Assembly (NCBI RefSeq): GCF_011386835.1
Contig: NC_088791.1
Location: forward strand, 130,284,971 to 130,348,970
Direction: 5' to 3'
DNA from: Chrysemys picta bellii
Lineage: Eukaryota; Chordata; Testudines; Emydidae
Length of the DNA: 64,000 nt
Every line of letters starts with the position of its first letter. Positions within the stretch are counted from its first letter, which is position 1. Under the pieces are notes generated by a model. It was given only the letters and a program-made list of their open reading frames with translations. It did not search any database and was not told the origin of the DNA. Of the stretch, positions 10,433 through 21,885 are shown piece after piece. Made by a program: the position numbers and the translations under genes.

Positions 10433-10864
10433 AGGTTTAGAATTTTGTGGCTTTCAATTTATAGAGTTTCCCTGGAATCCTTCCATTATGAGCCAGCTTT
10501 TGCTCTCCTATGTGATTGTCCAGGGGGTTCAGATCCCTAAACTCTCAGAACTCTGGAGACCTGCTAGAGGTAAGGGCCAGACATAGAGAGGCCCTGCTTC
10601 TCAGTTAAGCCACAAACATTTACACCACTCCAGTGCTCTACAGGTAGGGCAGATAAATACTAAAGGTGGTCCTGGGGAATATCCCAAGCACAGAAAGTCT
10701 TCCAAGTTCTACATTGATCCCCCACATTCCTGTACTTAAAATAGTGAATATTGCTAGAATGTTGAACATGTCTGGAAGTGGAAGAAACTTTTTAAATCCC
10801 CCCAAACGTACCAAACAAACGAACTGTTTGGCTTCTTTAGCTGATATTTTAATTATTTGTATTA

Positions 10865-11860
10865 ACCTAGCACCTTAGGCACCCTAGTCATGGATCAGGA
10901 CCCCATTGTGCTAGGTGCCGTACAAGCACAGAACAAAAAGATTGTAAGCTCTGGAGCAGGTACCATCTATATTTTTTTAAAAAAAGAGGGACCAGATGGA
11001 GACAGACAGACAAAGAGATGAGGGAATAGATGAAAACAATATTGATTAGTATGACAGGCAATTGTTTCAGCAGGAGAAATCATGAAGGTGCTTGTTTGAG
11101 GGTGACAGAGGCTGGCATCGTGGGCCGATCAGAGGTCAGAGTCAACTTTTTGATTCTGAACGAGAGATCATGGGTAGGGCGGGGTTAGGTCTTGAAAGAC
11201 CTTGAAAGTGAATACAAGCAGCTTATGTTTGATGCAATAGAGAAGTGAGACCCCATGGAGGGATGCAAAGAGAGGGGTAAAATCGTCAAAATGAAGGGCT
11301 AGGAAAATGATTTTTGCAGCAGCATTATGAGTGGATATGAGTGGAGCAAGATTGAATTTGTCAAGGCAAAATAGAGAGAGGCAGTTAGTGCAGTAATCAA
11401 GATGTCAGATGATGAGATCTTGAACATGAGTTAGGAAGCCGTATCTCAGAGGTTATGCACACACCAATTTAGTGAGGGGAGTAAACATGCAGCTCGCTCT
11501 ATCTTGCTGTGCGCTAACTGGCTGTTAGATCAAAGTGCACTACAGAATGCACTACAGAACTTTTAGTGCACAGTAACCAGGTTCACACGGCGACTTTTTT
11601 GTGTGGCAGGCTAGAGCGCTGTAGATTTATACCTCAGCTTGTTGTGCACTAACTGGCTTTGTGGAAAAGTCCTTAGAGGTATTATACAGAAAGAATCAGT
11701 GAGATTTAGACATAGCCTGGATTGTGAGGACCTCCAGAGAGGTCCAAGTCAAAGATGACACCCAGGTTACGGGCCTGAGTGACAGGTAGTTTGACTGTGG
11801 TGTCCAAAGCGATTGAGAAAGGAGGTAGTGGGGAGGGCTTCCATTAATCCAGTATTTTAC
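10865..11860 (-). mobile_element. L2-type LINE 3' region, interrupted by a MITE
   Basis: On the minus strand the right end reads LPVTQARNLGVIFDLDLS (from about 11800 down to 11740), a well known L2-clade RT motif. The middle (11100-11450) matches the following antisense pattern with gcagcagcattatgagtgga and gcagtaatcaagatgtcaga. The L2/MIR-type tail, complement of cctagcacaatggggtcctg, lies near 10900. Stops and gaps are numerous. A MITE at 11459-11674 splits it. Confidence 0.75.
11459..11674. mobile_element. Palindromic MITE nested in L2
   Basis: It shares gcgctaactggctgt, gtgcactacagaa...cttttagtgcac and tatacctcagcttgttgtgcactaac with the better copy at 42515-42751. The flanks ctcagaggttat and cttagaggtattat look like a decayed duplication of L2 target sequence. 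Confidence 0.65.
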
Positions 11861-12289
11861 AGAATCTATTCATGGTGGCAACATGCTAAGGATTATCATT
11901 GCTAAGAAAGAGCAGTTGAATATATTCCATAAAATCTGGTTGACAAGTATCAAGATTTAAAGACTGCTAAAAGAAAAGAAACCTTCAGGATAAAGATGAA
12001 TTACAATGTAGAAGGAACATTGCACCAGCAAACTATTAAATGAGCACAGGGTAAATGAACAATTTATTTATTGAATATAGCGGTTTTATTTCTATATGCA
12101 AATAATTTCCAAACATCAACATTTCTAATATGTTCATTGCTCAAAATAATTTGATGAATATATTTCAGCCTATGGATTGAAGGAATCCATAGTCTGAAGT
12201 AAATCACACACACATACACACACACACAAACAAAATATAGGAAGGATGGTCTTATGGATAAAGTTTCTTGACTGGAAAGAGAGACTGGT

Positions 12290-12535
12290 TCAATTACTCT
12301 CTCTTCCATAGATTTCTTTTGTGACCTTGGACAAGTCACTTAATATCTCTGTACCATGTCTGCTGATCCGTCAAAATAAGACCACAGTACTTTGTCCCAC
12401 TCTTTTGTTTGTCTAGTTAGATTTGCTCTTTGGGATGTAGACTGTGTCTTCCTATGTTTCTACTGTGCCTAGCACAATGGAGCTGATCTCAGTTCTGGCC
12501 CCCAGCTGCTACAATAATATAAAAAATAATAAAAG
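12290..12535 (+). mobile_element. MIR-like CORE-SINE
   Basis: The core tgtgaccttggacaagtcac is followed by an L2-type 3' end with gatgtagactgtgtc, ctgtgcctagcacaatggag and an A/T-rich end. The tRNA part on the left is eroded. The region from 12540 to 13550 holds nothing I recognise. Confidence 0.75.
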
Positions 12536-13589
12536 AATTATACTAGATTACTCAGAGCAAACATTTTGTGAGCATTGCTTCAAGAATTGGATATTCACAA
12601 GTTTATATGGGATTGGCCATATAGGTTATGGTATGCTTACAGCCCAATTGTATGAGCATAACTCTCTGGAATCAGGTTTTCTGTACAATTAAATCCTATC
12701 AATTTCCAATTTCCTTTCCTCAAATACTTCACAATATTCACTTGCCGTTACTTGGTTCAACAAACATTCCTGCAGGTAAACAGGTTTGCTAAAATACTAG
12801 TGAAAAACTAACACAAATGCTACAATGACACAATCAATGTGAATTTTAAAAAGATTCCCAAATAAATTTTTTTTTGGTGGGGGGAGCGGTGGCGGTAATA
12901 TTCATGCAGTTCTAGATCAGACTGTACAACTTCTTAAATTCCTCTTTTATAAACTCATTAATTCTGCCCTGCAGCATCTTTTTGCTAGTACTTCAATGAT
13001 AAGCTCAGACAAATATTCATAAGCTCCTCATTGGAATTCCAGGCAAAAATCTGTGTACAGGAAGCATTGAACTTTGTGCTTTCCCTTACATGTATTACTG
13101 GAAAGTACAACTATACCATTTTAGCACTCGTGGGTCACCTCATAAATACTGTATGTGCATTACTGTAAGAATTAGCAGAGTTTAGTAGGTTACCCAAGAC
13201 TTCAGACTATTTATTAGCTATTGCTTCAAGCCCCAAGGAAAGCTAAGTTCAGACTGCTTCTTCTGTTGTGTGTTTGTGGAGTCTAGTTTGCCATGGAGTT
13301 TAAGGGTAACCCCAACGCTCCGAAAAGCTTCCAAAAACTAGGATTACACTTTGCTTTTCAAACCAATAGTCACATGATATCATAAAAGCTAATCATGACA
13401 CAATTTGTGGTATTACCTCTTTCCCATATTTCAAACAACGTTAGCAGATCGTAGATTTAGGCTTTTTGAAAAATAATATTTTCCCATATTTGAGAGTAAA
13501 ATTATTGCTCATTAAAGTGCAGCCCTCAAATTCTGGACAAAAGCAAGGCAGGCTCTTCTGTGCCAACCAATGATCTCCATCCCCCTCCT

Positions 13590-13860
13590 CCCCCTGCAAA
13601 ATCCTGGGCTTCCACACAGCTCTGCCCAAACATCTCAGTCCTGACCTGTGGCAGCCTTTGCTGTTCCACTCCTGGGGCTCCCAAACAGTTTTGCCAATAT
13701 CTTATTTCTGACCTACAGTGCTCCCTGCTAGTTCCTTCCTTGGGCTTTCTCACTGCTTTGTCAGTGCATCACTCTGCTGCCTTACAGCACCCCCTATTAT
13801 CATTACAGTCCTGGGCCCCTACATAGCTCTGTAAATGAACCTCAGTCCTGACCTAAAACT
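13590..13860. repeat. Minisatellite, about four units of roughly 70 bp
   Basis: Units begin tcctgggcttccacacagct, tcctggggctcccaaacagt, ttgggctttctcactgcttt and tcctgggcccctacatagct. Each is followed by a cctcagtcctgacct-like block. Divergence between units is high. Open frames on both strands here are products of the repeat. Confidence 0.7.
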
Positions 13861-14299
13861 CTTGGTATTAGTTTTAGGGCCTCTCTTGAGCAAAGGCTGC
13901 CAATCACTCCAAATTATTGCATGTTGGGATTATGAGAGACTTTTTTTTTGTTTAAATTTAATAGACTCAAGGAAGAATTTAAAGAATACAATTTTACATG
14001 TTATGAAAACAAAGGCTTTTTTCTGGTTCACTGCAGCAGTGGCACTGAAGTGACCCTTTTCTACTGCCTGGAACACAGTGCACAGACTAAATAAAAAGAA
14101 AATGGATCACAATGAATCCACAAACATTGTGACAGGGAAAGGAGAAACAGAGAGTTCTTTTAGTGAAGAATTTCATCTCCATCCTCATTTCAAGGCCCGT
14201 GCGCCTCGGTCCTGCCTAGATCTTGTCCCTAATTGTGTTCTCTATCGTTCCTCCTATATCCCACAGCCCGCTTGTGCTCTGTCAATTCTATATGTTTTG

Positions 14300-14400
14300 C
14301 TGCTCATCCGGGCCCCAATCTTGCAAACACCAATACCCAGGCATACCTTTATAATATGAGTAGTCCCACTGAGTTCCAGGGGACTGCTTCACATGTGTAA
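14300..14400. repeat. Eroded copy of the palindromic amniote MITE
   Basis: The segments gccccaatcttgcaaacacc and gtcccactgagttccagggg match the family core. It is related to 21790-21880. Confidence 0.5.
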
Positions 14401-14409
14401 AATTTCTCA

Positions 14410-15140
14410 TGATTAGAGATGAGTGAAATTTTTCAGCTTATAGATATATTTATATATTTGGCAAAAAAATGCAGATTTGGGTTGACTGAAACATTTAATG
14501 AATTCATGTTGGTTTCCATGAATTGTTTCAGTCAAAACAAAAAAAGAAAACTTCCAGAAATGTCTCAACAAACTGTTTTGACAATTCCAAAACAAATCAT
14601 TTCCATTTTTGAGTTGTGATAAACCTTTTATTTATAGATGTAGGAGCCATTCACTAAAGCAAGGAGGAGCTGGTGCTATAGCCCAGTGGTTAGGGCACTC
14701 ACCTGGAAGGTGGTAGACTCAGGTTTGAATCCTTGATACAGAGCAGGGACTTGAATCCAAGTTCCTGAGATATACCAAAGGAATGCTCTAAACACTGCGC
14801 TATAGGCTATTCTGGGGTAGGTTTTTCTCCAACTCGCCTATTGAAGCTATTCCACGTTATATAAATAATTCACTACTAATTGGAACAGGGACTGAAACCC
14901 AGATCTCCCCCCTCTATCTTAAGTGAGTGCCCTAACCACTGGACTAGAGAGTCTCTTTCTCTCTCGCACAATGACTGTTCAAGTATTTTATACTAACTTT
15001 TTGTCAACCTGAAATGAAATTTTCCAAATTTTTTAATTCACTGAAAATTTTAAAAAATATTGGTTTGGGTTAAAATTGAATCAATCAATTTTTTCATTTT
15101 TCTGAACTGCCAGTGAACCCAAAACATCATTTATTTGCCC
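14410..15140. repeat. AT-rich repeat split by a tRNA-like palindromic SINE
   Basis: The left part (14410-14650) and right part (14985-15140) are rich in gaaattt/aaattt, tttggtt and caaaac motifs and resemble 63370-63900. The insert in between is described separately. Confidence 0.5.
14660..14960. mobile_element. tRNA-derived palindromic SINE-like element
   Basis: The A-box-like tagcccagtgg (14677) and B-box-like ggtttgaatcc (14722) are in tRNA spacing. A complementary half follows: tgctctaaacactgcgctatag pairs with ctatagcccagtggttaggg. A third, antisense version (gtgagtgccctaaccactgg) lies near 14920. Both orientations of the tRNA-like sequence are therefore present within 300 bp. Confidence 0.6.
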
Positions 15141-15596
15141 AGCTTTATTCGTGAGTGGAAGTTCTTGCAGGTATCAAGGCCTTAGACGGTAAATTCTTCT
15201 GAATAGGAATCTGTAATTTTTGCCTGTAAAGCACCATGTGCAATATAAATAATAAATTTTATATAATAATAAAGTAACAACTAAAGAAAATTGCATTCTT
15301 GTGAGAGATGGCAAATGTTAAATCAATACATTTACATTTATTTACTTGAGAGCCTCATTGTGACTCTATAGTTAAGTTTGTAACAAAGTTCTGTTATAAG
15401 GCTTATATAAATACCTATCTTCTACTCTTAATTTTTTAGCAGAAAGATATACCAGCCTGAATTTTTTTTTATCAACTTGTATAGCAGATTTTTTGTGTGT
15501 GTGATGATTTTTCAGAAACTGTTTATATGGATCAGAATTGTTCATATGGCAAAGAATTGTTTATATGGCAAAGATTTCTTTTAAAGAGACATTGGT

Positions 15597-15600
<4 letters not shown>

Positions 15601-15652
<52 letters not shown>
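15601..15652. repeat. (AC)26 microsatellite
   Basis: A perfect dinucleotide run. The frame at 15497-15784 that crosses it (His/Thr repeat) is not a gene. Confidence 0.98.
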
Positions 15653-15655
<3 letters not shown>

Positions 15656-16023
15656 TTTAATGATTTTTTGGCCACTTATATACAAACACTACTTTTTTGT
15701 GAAAGTCTGAAAATCCATAATTATGGGCATCCATGCACAGTTCTGAAAGCTGTAATTTATTTTCTCTTTATTTCGGAATATTAAATATTTACATTGTCCA
15801 GAACTATGCCAAGATTGTATGTTGAGGTTACTATAATATATTTGTTGATCAATCTACTGCTCATCAAACAGATGTGTTATCTAAATATTTTGATGACAAA
15901 ACTTCTGACCTACAAAGCTTTAGACTTTTAGAGGAGAAAATTTTGATCTCTAAAATTTCCAGTGACAGAGAACTTACAAGGTGTCTCAAGTATATAAGAG
16001 TTTCCACCAGGTCAAAGAGATAC

Positions 16024-16182
16024 AGTGTCTAAAGCAACAGAGGGTTCTGTGGCACCTTTAAGACTAACAGAAGTATTGGGAGCATAAGCTTTCGTGGGTA
16101 AGAACCTCGCTTCTTCAGATGCAAGTAATGGAAATCTCCAGAGGCAGGTATAAATCAGTATGGAGATAACGAGTGTCTAAAG
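16024..16182 (-). mobile_element. Solo PLE tail with 11-bp TSD and alternative 3' end
   Basis: The TSD AGTGTCTAAAG is at 16024-16034 and 16172-16182. The 137-bp insert belongs to the same tail subfamily as 2.9-3.1 kb. Its 3' end stops at gcaacagaggg, so it lacks the last 40 nt of the full tail. Read on the minus strand, the hammerhead-like core keeps CTGAAGA and GAAA. Confidence 0.88.
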
Positions 16183-16340
16183 GTGAATTTTCACAAGATT
16201 TTGCCTTGAAACCAGACAGAAGTGCTAGCTTCAGCTTTGGTTCCTTTTGAGTCTGATTTATTTGAACTTGAAACTTTGGGTTCCCTTGTGAATCAATACT
16301 GAAGCAATGACATTAAATGTGGCTCACTAAGGCTGCGCCA

Positions 16341-16715
16341 TACCCAAACAGGGCTGCCCGGGGGGCGGGGGGCGGGCAAGTGGGGCAATTTGCCCCAGGC
16401 CCCGCAGGGGCCCCATGAGCCCTGGCCAAGAATCCCTTCACTGGCTAGAGGTGCCTTTTTAATTTTTACTCACCTGGCAGCGGTCCGGGTCTTTGGTGGC
16501 ACTTCGGCGGCGGGCCCTTCAGTCACTCCGGGTCTTCGGCGGCGGGTCCTTCAGTACTGCCAAAGATGCATAGCGAGTGAAGGACCTGTCGCCTCTGCAG
16601 ACTTGGAGCGCCACCCGGTGAGTACAAGCGCCGCAGCGGGTGGTGTCTTTTTTTATGTCTGCTCCCTCGCTTCACCCCAGACCCCCTGAATCCTCTGGGT
16701 GGCCCTGTACCCAAA
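16341..16715. mobile_element. hAT MITE with perfect 8-bp TSD
   Basis: The TSD TACCCAAA is at 16341-16348 and 16708-16715. The termini are CAGGGCTGCCC on the left and the complement CAGGGCCACCC on the right. The 359-bp body is GC-rich and has no transposase. It contains two similar segments with gggtcttcggcggcgg(g/t). Frames at 16390-16689 and on the opposite strand are chance frames in GC-rich DNA. Confidence 0.88.
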
Positions 16716-16884
16716 CCATGCTCTATAGTGGCTCAGAGTCTCCACAGGTGTCCCAGATCATCTCCCACTCTTCCCAATCTGAGCAAAACTGCAACGATTC
16801 TACTGCATCTAGGAACTCCCCACACCAGAGGGCAAGGGAAAAGTTTTACCCCAAAGACTGTTTAAATGATCCATTTTAGTGTGG

Positions 16885-17185
16885 TTTCTATGTCTCCACT
16901 ACCTGCCGAATCGGTGGGCAGCAATTGATCCAGCGGGGATCAATTTATCGCGTCTAGTCTAGACGCGATAAATCGACCCCCGAGCGCTCTCCCGTCAACT
17001 CCTGTACTCCAGTGCCGTGAGAGGCACAGGCAGAGTCGACTGGGGAGCGGCAGCAGTCGACTCACCGCTGTGAAGACACCACAGTAAGTTGATCTAAGTA
17101 TGTTGACTTCAGCTACGTTATTCATGTAGCTGAAGTTGCATAACTTAGATCGATCCCCCCTCCCCTCCAGTGTAGACCAGAGCTC
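16885..17185. mobile_element. Palindrome-rich DNA transposon MITE
   Basis: Contains the near-perfect palindrome atcgcgtctag/tctagacgcgat (about 16947-16969) and the hairpin cttcagctac...gtagctgaag (about 17108-17137). The ends resemble each other (tctccact / complement tctacact). The class is uncertain. The frame at 16940-17203 is a chance frame. Confidence 0.6.
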
Positions 17186-17640
17186 AGTAACATTAACATG
17201 CACTGCATGAAATTGTCTGCCCTGCTACGTATGGGGAAAAGAACTTAATTGTATTAGCAAATTATTCTCTGTTATTTATTTTAGAGGGAGGCAGTGCCAA
17301 GGATTCTAGAATAGGAAACCATGATAGGAAAAAAGTGGATTTTGGGTTGTAGGTAGAAAATGTTGGAGAACTTTTGAGGCCGACAGTACCAGGCTACTAA
17401 CTGGTTTGATTTACAATTATGTGATGCATAGAACTTATTTTTCTGAGCAAAATACATGTGCGAGGTTCTTGTATTAGGCTTCATAGGGAGCAGAGAACCA
17501 AAATTGAAAGGCTATCTTTAAAAATATTACATCTGGGGGGAAATGTGCTAATTAAAAGTAATAGAATGCTTTGCTCAATAAACCTTAAAAAAACAAAAAA
17601 CAAATATAGAGCCTGAAACACCAGAAATACTGAGATGCAC

Positions 17641-17884
17641 CATAAAAATGAACAGGTTTCAGAGTAGCAGCCGTGTTAGTCTGTATCCGCAAAAAGAAGA
17701 ACAGGAGTACTTGTGGCACCTTAGAGACTAACAAATTTATTAGAGCATAAGCTTTCATGGACTACAGCCCACTTCATGCATCCGAAGAAGTGGGCTGTAG
17801 TCCACGAAAGCTTATGCTCTAATAAATTTGTTAGTCTCTAAGGTGCCACAAGTACTCCTGTTCTTCTTTTTTCATAAAAATGAA
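17641..17884. mobile_element. Head-to-head PLE tail pair in one insertion (12-bp TSD)
   Basis: The TSD CATAAAAATGAA is at 17641-17652 and 17873-17884. The left arm (17653-17774, minus strand) has the complete PLE 3' end. The right arm (about 17775-17872, plus strand) repeats the tail but stops after gttcttctttt. The copies meet near catgcatccgaag, next to the hammerhead-like core. The arms can form a cruciform of nearly 100 bp. The chance frame at 17828-18073 starts inside it. Confidence 0.9.
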
Positions 17885-20430
17885 GTTGATAAAGCATGGT
17901 TAAATTTACATCAACTTTATTCAATTACTAAGTCAAATACTGACAATGGCAAGAAAACAAAACGGATTTCAGACGGGATGGGAAGAGGTTTAAAAATATT
18001 TACTGTATACAATCTGAAACACAATCTTTCAAAAACAGGGGTTAGGTTATGGCTTTTACAGCCAGAGGCATGACTGGCAGGGGGAGGAGAAAGGAGGGTG
18101 AGAGGGGAGAGCAGGAACCAAGCTGCAGCAGCATTGCCCAGAAGGAATTCTGGCTGACTCAGCTAGAATTCCTCTTGGTGCTTCTGTGAATACTTTAGCT
18201 GTAGCCCTATTGACCTGCCAATGGGTGCTGTGCTTACACTCCCCCTTCCTATTCTGTGTCTGGCCAGCTCTGCCCCATTTGATTAGCCTGCTAGCACACT
18301 AGCAGGGAGCAGTACCTGGGATTGCGCCAAGGCCCTATGCAGGGATGCAAGGAAGGAAGACTTGTCGCCCTTTCTCTCCCACAAGGTCTGATCCTAATCT
18401 TTGTAAACCCAAGATAGTGAGTCAAATTTATTCCTGGTATAACTCCACTGGCTTTCATAAGGGTTCTGGTCAGTTTTTTAAAAAAGCATGTCTTTTGGTA
18501 CCACACCAATCCTCGCCTCTTCCATTATGTTCTTATAAACATTACACCAGAATTAGCTGAATTACTGTCCCTTTATGGCCTGTAATTGCTGAATTCATTA
18601 CAAAGGTGCTGCCTGCATTGATTATTCATGGGTCAATATTGGGATCAGGATGGAGCATTGCATGGCAGAAGCTGTAGTCTCTGCCGGCTACACTTCCATG
18701 TTATTAATTATAAGGTTTGATACGTAGTCATCCATAATTTATGCAAATTTGATGCAGCTCCCAAGATCTTGGCCAGCTGCCCAAGCAGGCCTTTAATGGA
18801 GCAAAATTTGGGCATCTCACATGGGACTTCTCTTTTACAACAAAACAAACAGAACTATAAGGACTATTATCCTTGAGAGTTGCGGTTGGAACCCTTATAT
18901 CTCAAAGAAGCATTGGTCACGTATCTAGCTCATTTATGTGAGTATAAAGCTAACTTTTTAAGAAATCATCAGAACCTCTTCATTCCCTGGCGTGGGAAAA
19001 CAGTAAAACAATAAATCGTAGTAAGTTTTCCCCTGAAGAATAAATACAACCAATATACATCCATCATAAAGCTAAGATACCAAGGGCTTAAATCTGTGTT
19101 GCATTAACTTCCAATTCACCACAGTGAGAAAGTAAGTAAAAGAACCAGAAGGCTGGTTCTTAAACAGGCTAATGCTGTCCTATTTTCCTCACAAGAATTC
19201 AGAGTAGTAGTAGAGTAAACCTTATAGAGAACCACCAACATTAAAGGAGGGTGATGGTGGGGGGAAATCAGTCATGCTGGGGATTGTGTGAATAAAATGA
19301 GGTATTGAATTTCTGTTTTTCACAATGAAACACTCCAGGACAAATGAGGTGCTGAAGCAGGATTTATAATTCATTGAGTAATAGGATTTTGTACTGTTTA
19401 GCAGGATTAGGCATGTTAAAGAAAGACCTATTTATTTCAGTCCGACAATGGATGAAAAATGTGCATAGTGCTCTTTGTTGTTATTTTAAGCAATTTACAG
19501 GATTACTTGGTAGTAGAGGCCCTGTGCTCCCCCTATCTGTAATGTGTCACAGTAATGGCGATATTTGTATAATTGCAGTTTTCTCCATACAGCTTCATAA
19601 TCCCAGCACATGACCTAGCAAAGGCCCAAGGCTTGCAAGGGGGTGATGAGGGAGAAGAACAGAAACCAATTAAAACACTCCCTTATTAGGGGCCTGACCT
19701 TGGTGACCTCAACCCTCCAGTCTTTGGGACAGCATACTATGTGGCTTACTGTTTTGTTTCAGTGGTTTTATGCTGAAGTGCTGACTGTGCTTTCTGCAAC
19801 GATGTTGGCAATTGACATGGCAATGGGATTGAAACCCCTCTTGCGAAGTGGCAAAGAATGGTTTTCACCACCAAAGAACACATGTCGAGACTCCTGATTA
19901 TAGATATTACTTTTTTTCCTTCTTCTTTTTAAAATACTGCTCGACTTTCTTGTCTTTCACTCACGCAAACTGCCTCAGGGTTTCATCCTGAAACTGGCTG
20001 TCATGTAGCTATTTGTTTTTATTGGCAAACACGAAAATAAAACTATCAGCATATGCAAGCTGAGATCTCAGACCAAGAAGTACCCACTGAAGAAAAGCTC
20101 CCTCTCTAGCATAACATTCAAACAAATGTTTCTCTCAGATGCATTCATGCCACTGTAGCTTGTTTTCATGTGTGATACGAATGTGCATTGCAGAGCATAA
20201 TTAGTCTTTGTGGAATTTTAAATGCAGTTTTGTTGAACTGATATAAGTTTTCATTCTCAGCAATGCTGTTAATCATCAGCGGGTTTTTTTTTTAATGCAT
20301 ATAGGTTTATTTTAAATAAACTCCTTCACTCTTCCTAAATCAAAAGGCCAAATTATGCCACTAGTATACTCAAGCAGTTCCTATTGAAGTCTATAGGAGC
20401 TATATAATGCAGAGCCAACAGCAAAATTTG
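17885..20430. other. No gene recognised
   Basis: Several 60-90 codon frames occur, but none shows a domain or repeat family I know. The segment 19800-20300 looks like ordinary non-repetitive sequence. Homology searches could show conserved non-coding elements here; I cannot. Confidence 0.5.
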
Positions 20431-20434
20431 GCCC

Positions 20435-20590
20435 ACAGAACATGCCAGAAGCTGGAGATGGATCACTTGATGATTACCTGTTCTGTTCATTCCCTCTGAA
20501 GCACCTGGCTTTGGCGACTGTCCGAAGACAGGATACCGGACTAGATGGACCTTTGGTCTGAAACAGTATGGCCGTTCTCATGTTCTTATC
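20435..20590 (+). mobile_element. CR1/L3-type LINE 3' end
   Basis: Contains gatggatcacttgatgatta, cattccctctgaagcacctg, ctagatggacctttggtctg and the final atgttctta, the usual 3' UTR end of this LINE group. Its coding part is absent. A related end lies at 30.17-30.29 kb. Confidence 0.8.
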
Positions 20591-21161
20591 CCAGAGTGGT
20601 GTGACCACTTCTCTTCTCAGATCCCCAGTACTCCATTATGAGCATTCTCATCATGGTTGTGGATACAGCCTTTGGACAGTTTGAAAGGTGATAGCTTTTG
20701 ACCAAAAATAGATGCCTGATCTTCCATTATTTGTTTATATGACTTTGGAAAATATATTAAAACAAATAAAGCAGGAGCTGCACAAACCTCAGGTCAGCTT
20801 TCTACACATTCCTATTGTAGAACTAACACAAGCTCCTTTGCAGGAGGAGGTAAATTGTGCTGTAAAATAAAATGACAATCTACCTCCTGAAGGGTTTTGC
20901 ACCTCAGAGAATTAAGGAGAGAAGATGTAGGAAAGGAGGAGGAAAAATGGTAGAAGAAAGCAGAAGCAGAAGGACATTAAAAATAAATCTTTAAACTGAA
21001 TCCTTTATCTAATGGTTTCAAGTTAACACATCTTCCTACTGTACTTGGCCAGTAAGATTTATTTTTTGCAGAATAAAATAGCAGCTGCGGAGTACAAAAG
21101 CTTATTTATCTCTTTCTTCCTGATGCAATTCTGGGAGCAAGTAATATTATAGTGAAAGAGA

Positions 21162-21163
<2 letters not shown>

Positions 21164-21205
<42 letters not shown>
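21164..21205. repeat. (TA)n microsatellite
   Basis: About 21 TA units. The minus-strand frame with a Tyr/Ile run at 21106-21366 comes from it. Confidence 0.97.
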
Positions 21206-21208
<3 letters not shown>

Positions 21209-21789
21209 TCGTGCAAGTATGAGATTACACTCATGTTCCTCATAGGGACAGCTGAATTACCTCTAGGCTGAGAGCTTACTGAACTAAAGGCAATAACAAA
21301 AAAAAAATCTGCAGCTTTTATAACGTTCACAGTCTGAATGCAGATATTAAACAGTTGACCATGCAAATCATTGTATGGCAGAATTAATCAAACAATAATC
21401 CCTTGGAAATTGGTCAGTAGTACAGGCTGAGCCAAAACAGAGGGGATCAGTAATTAACAAAATGGTCATTAGCAGCAAATTAATACTTGAATTTGTATGT
21501 ATTGCTGTTAAACTACAAAACAGTAGGTTACCCAGCAATAAGTAATAAAAATAGGAAAAAGGTCAGAAAAATATAACTACCTACCCAATCCAAAAGGTAG
21601 GACACATGCCTTTATGCCACTACTCGGATGACCCTACCAATACTTTGTTCTTAGAGCATCTTCTACCCAGAGATTCAAGACTTCTTTCAAATATTATGCC
21701 TCAAAGAATCCCTACAGCTTCCAAAACATTAAAACAAGATTTTTGCATCGTACACATACCAAAGAGATGTATCCAAATATCAGAAACCA

Positions 21790-21885
21790 ACTTAGGCCCT
21801 GATCCTGCAAACACTTATGCACATTAGTAATTTTATGCATGCGAGCAGTCCCTCTGAGTTTAGGGGGACTGCTCAGTGTTGCCAA
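21790..21885. repeat. Eroded palindromic amniote MITE
   Basis: The segments gccctgatcctgcaaacact and gcagtccctctgagttt show the same core as 14300-14400. Confidence 0.5.

Noticed and set aside
13526..13826. Overlapping 75-88 codon frames
   Set aside because: They cover the 70-bp minisatellite.
15497..15784. 95-codon frame with a His-Thr repeat
   Set aside because: The repeat is the (AC)26 microsatellite; the flanks show no coding signal.
16390..16714. 99-codon plus and 63-codon minus frames
   Set aside because: They fall inside the 359-bp hAT MITE with TSD TACCCAAA.
19374..19897. Two consecutive plus-strand frames of 79 and 84 codons that look like exons
   Set aside because: No recognisable domain, and I saw no convincing splice-site pairing or conserved motif. 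Left unannotated.
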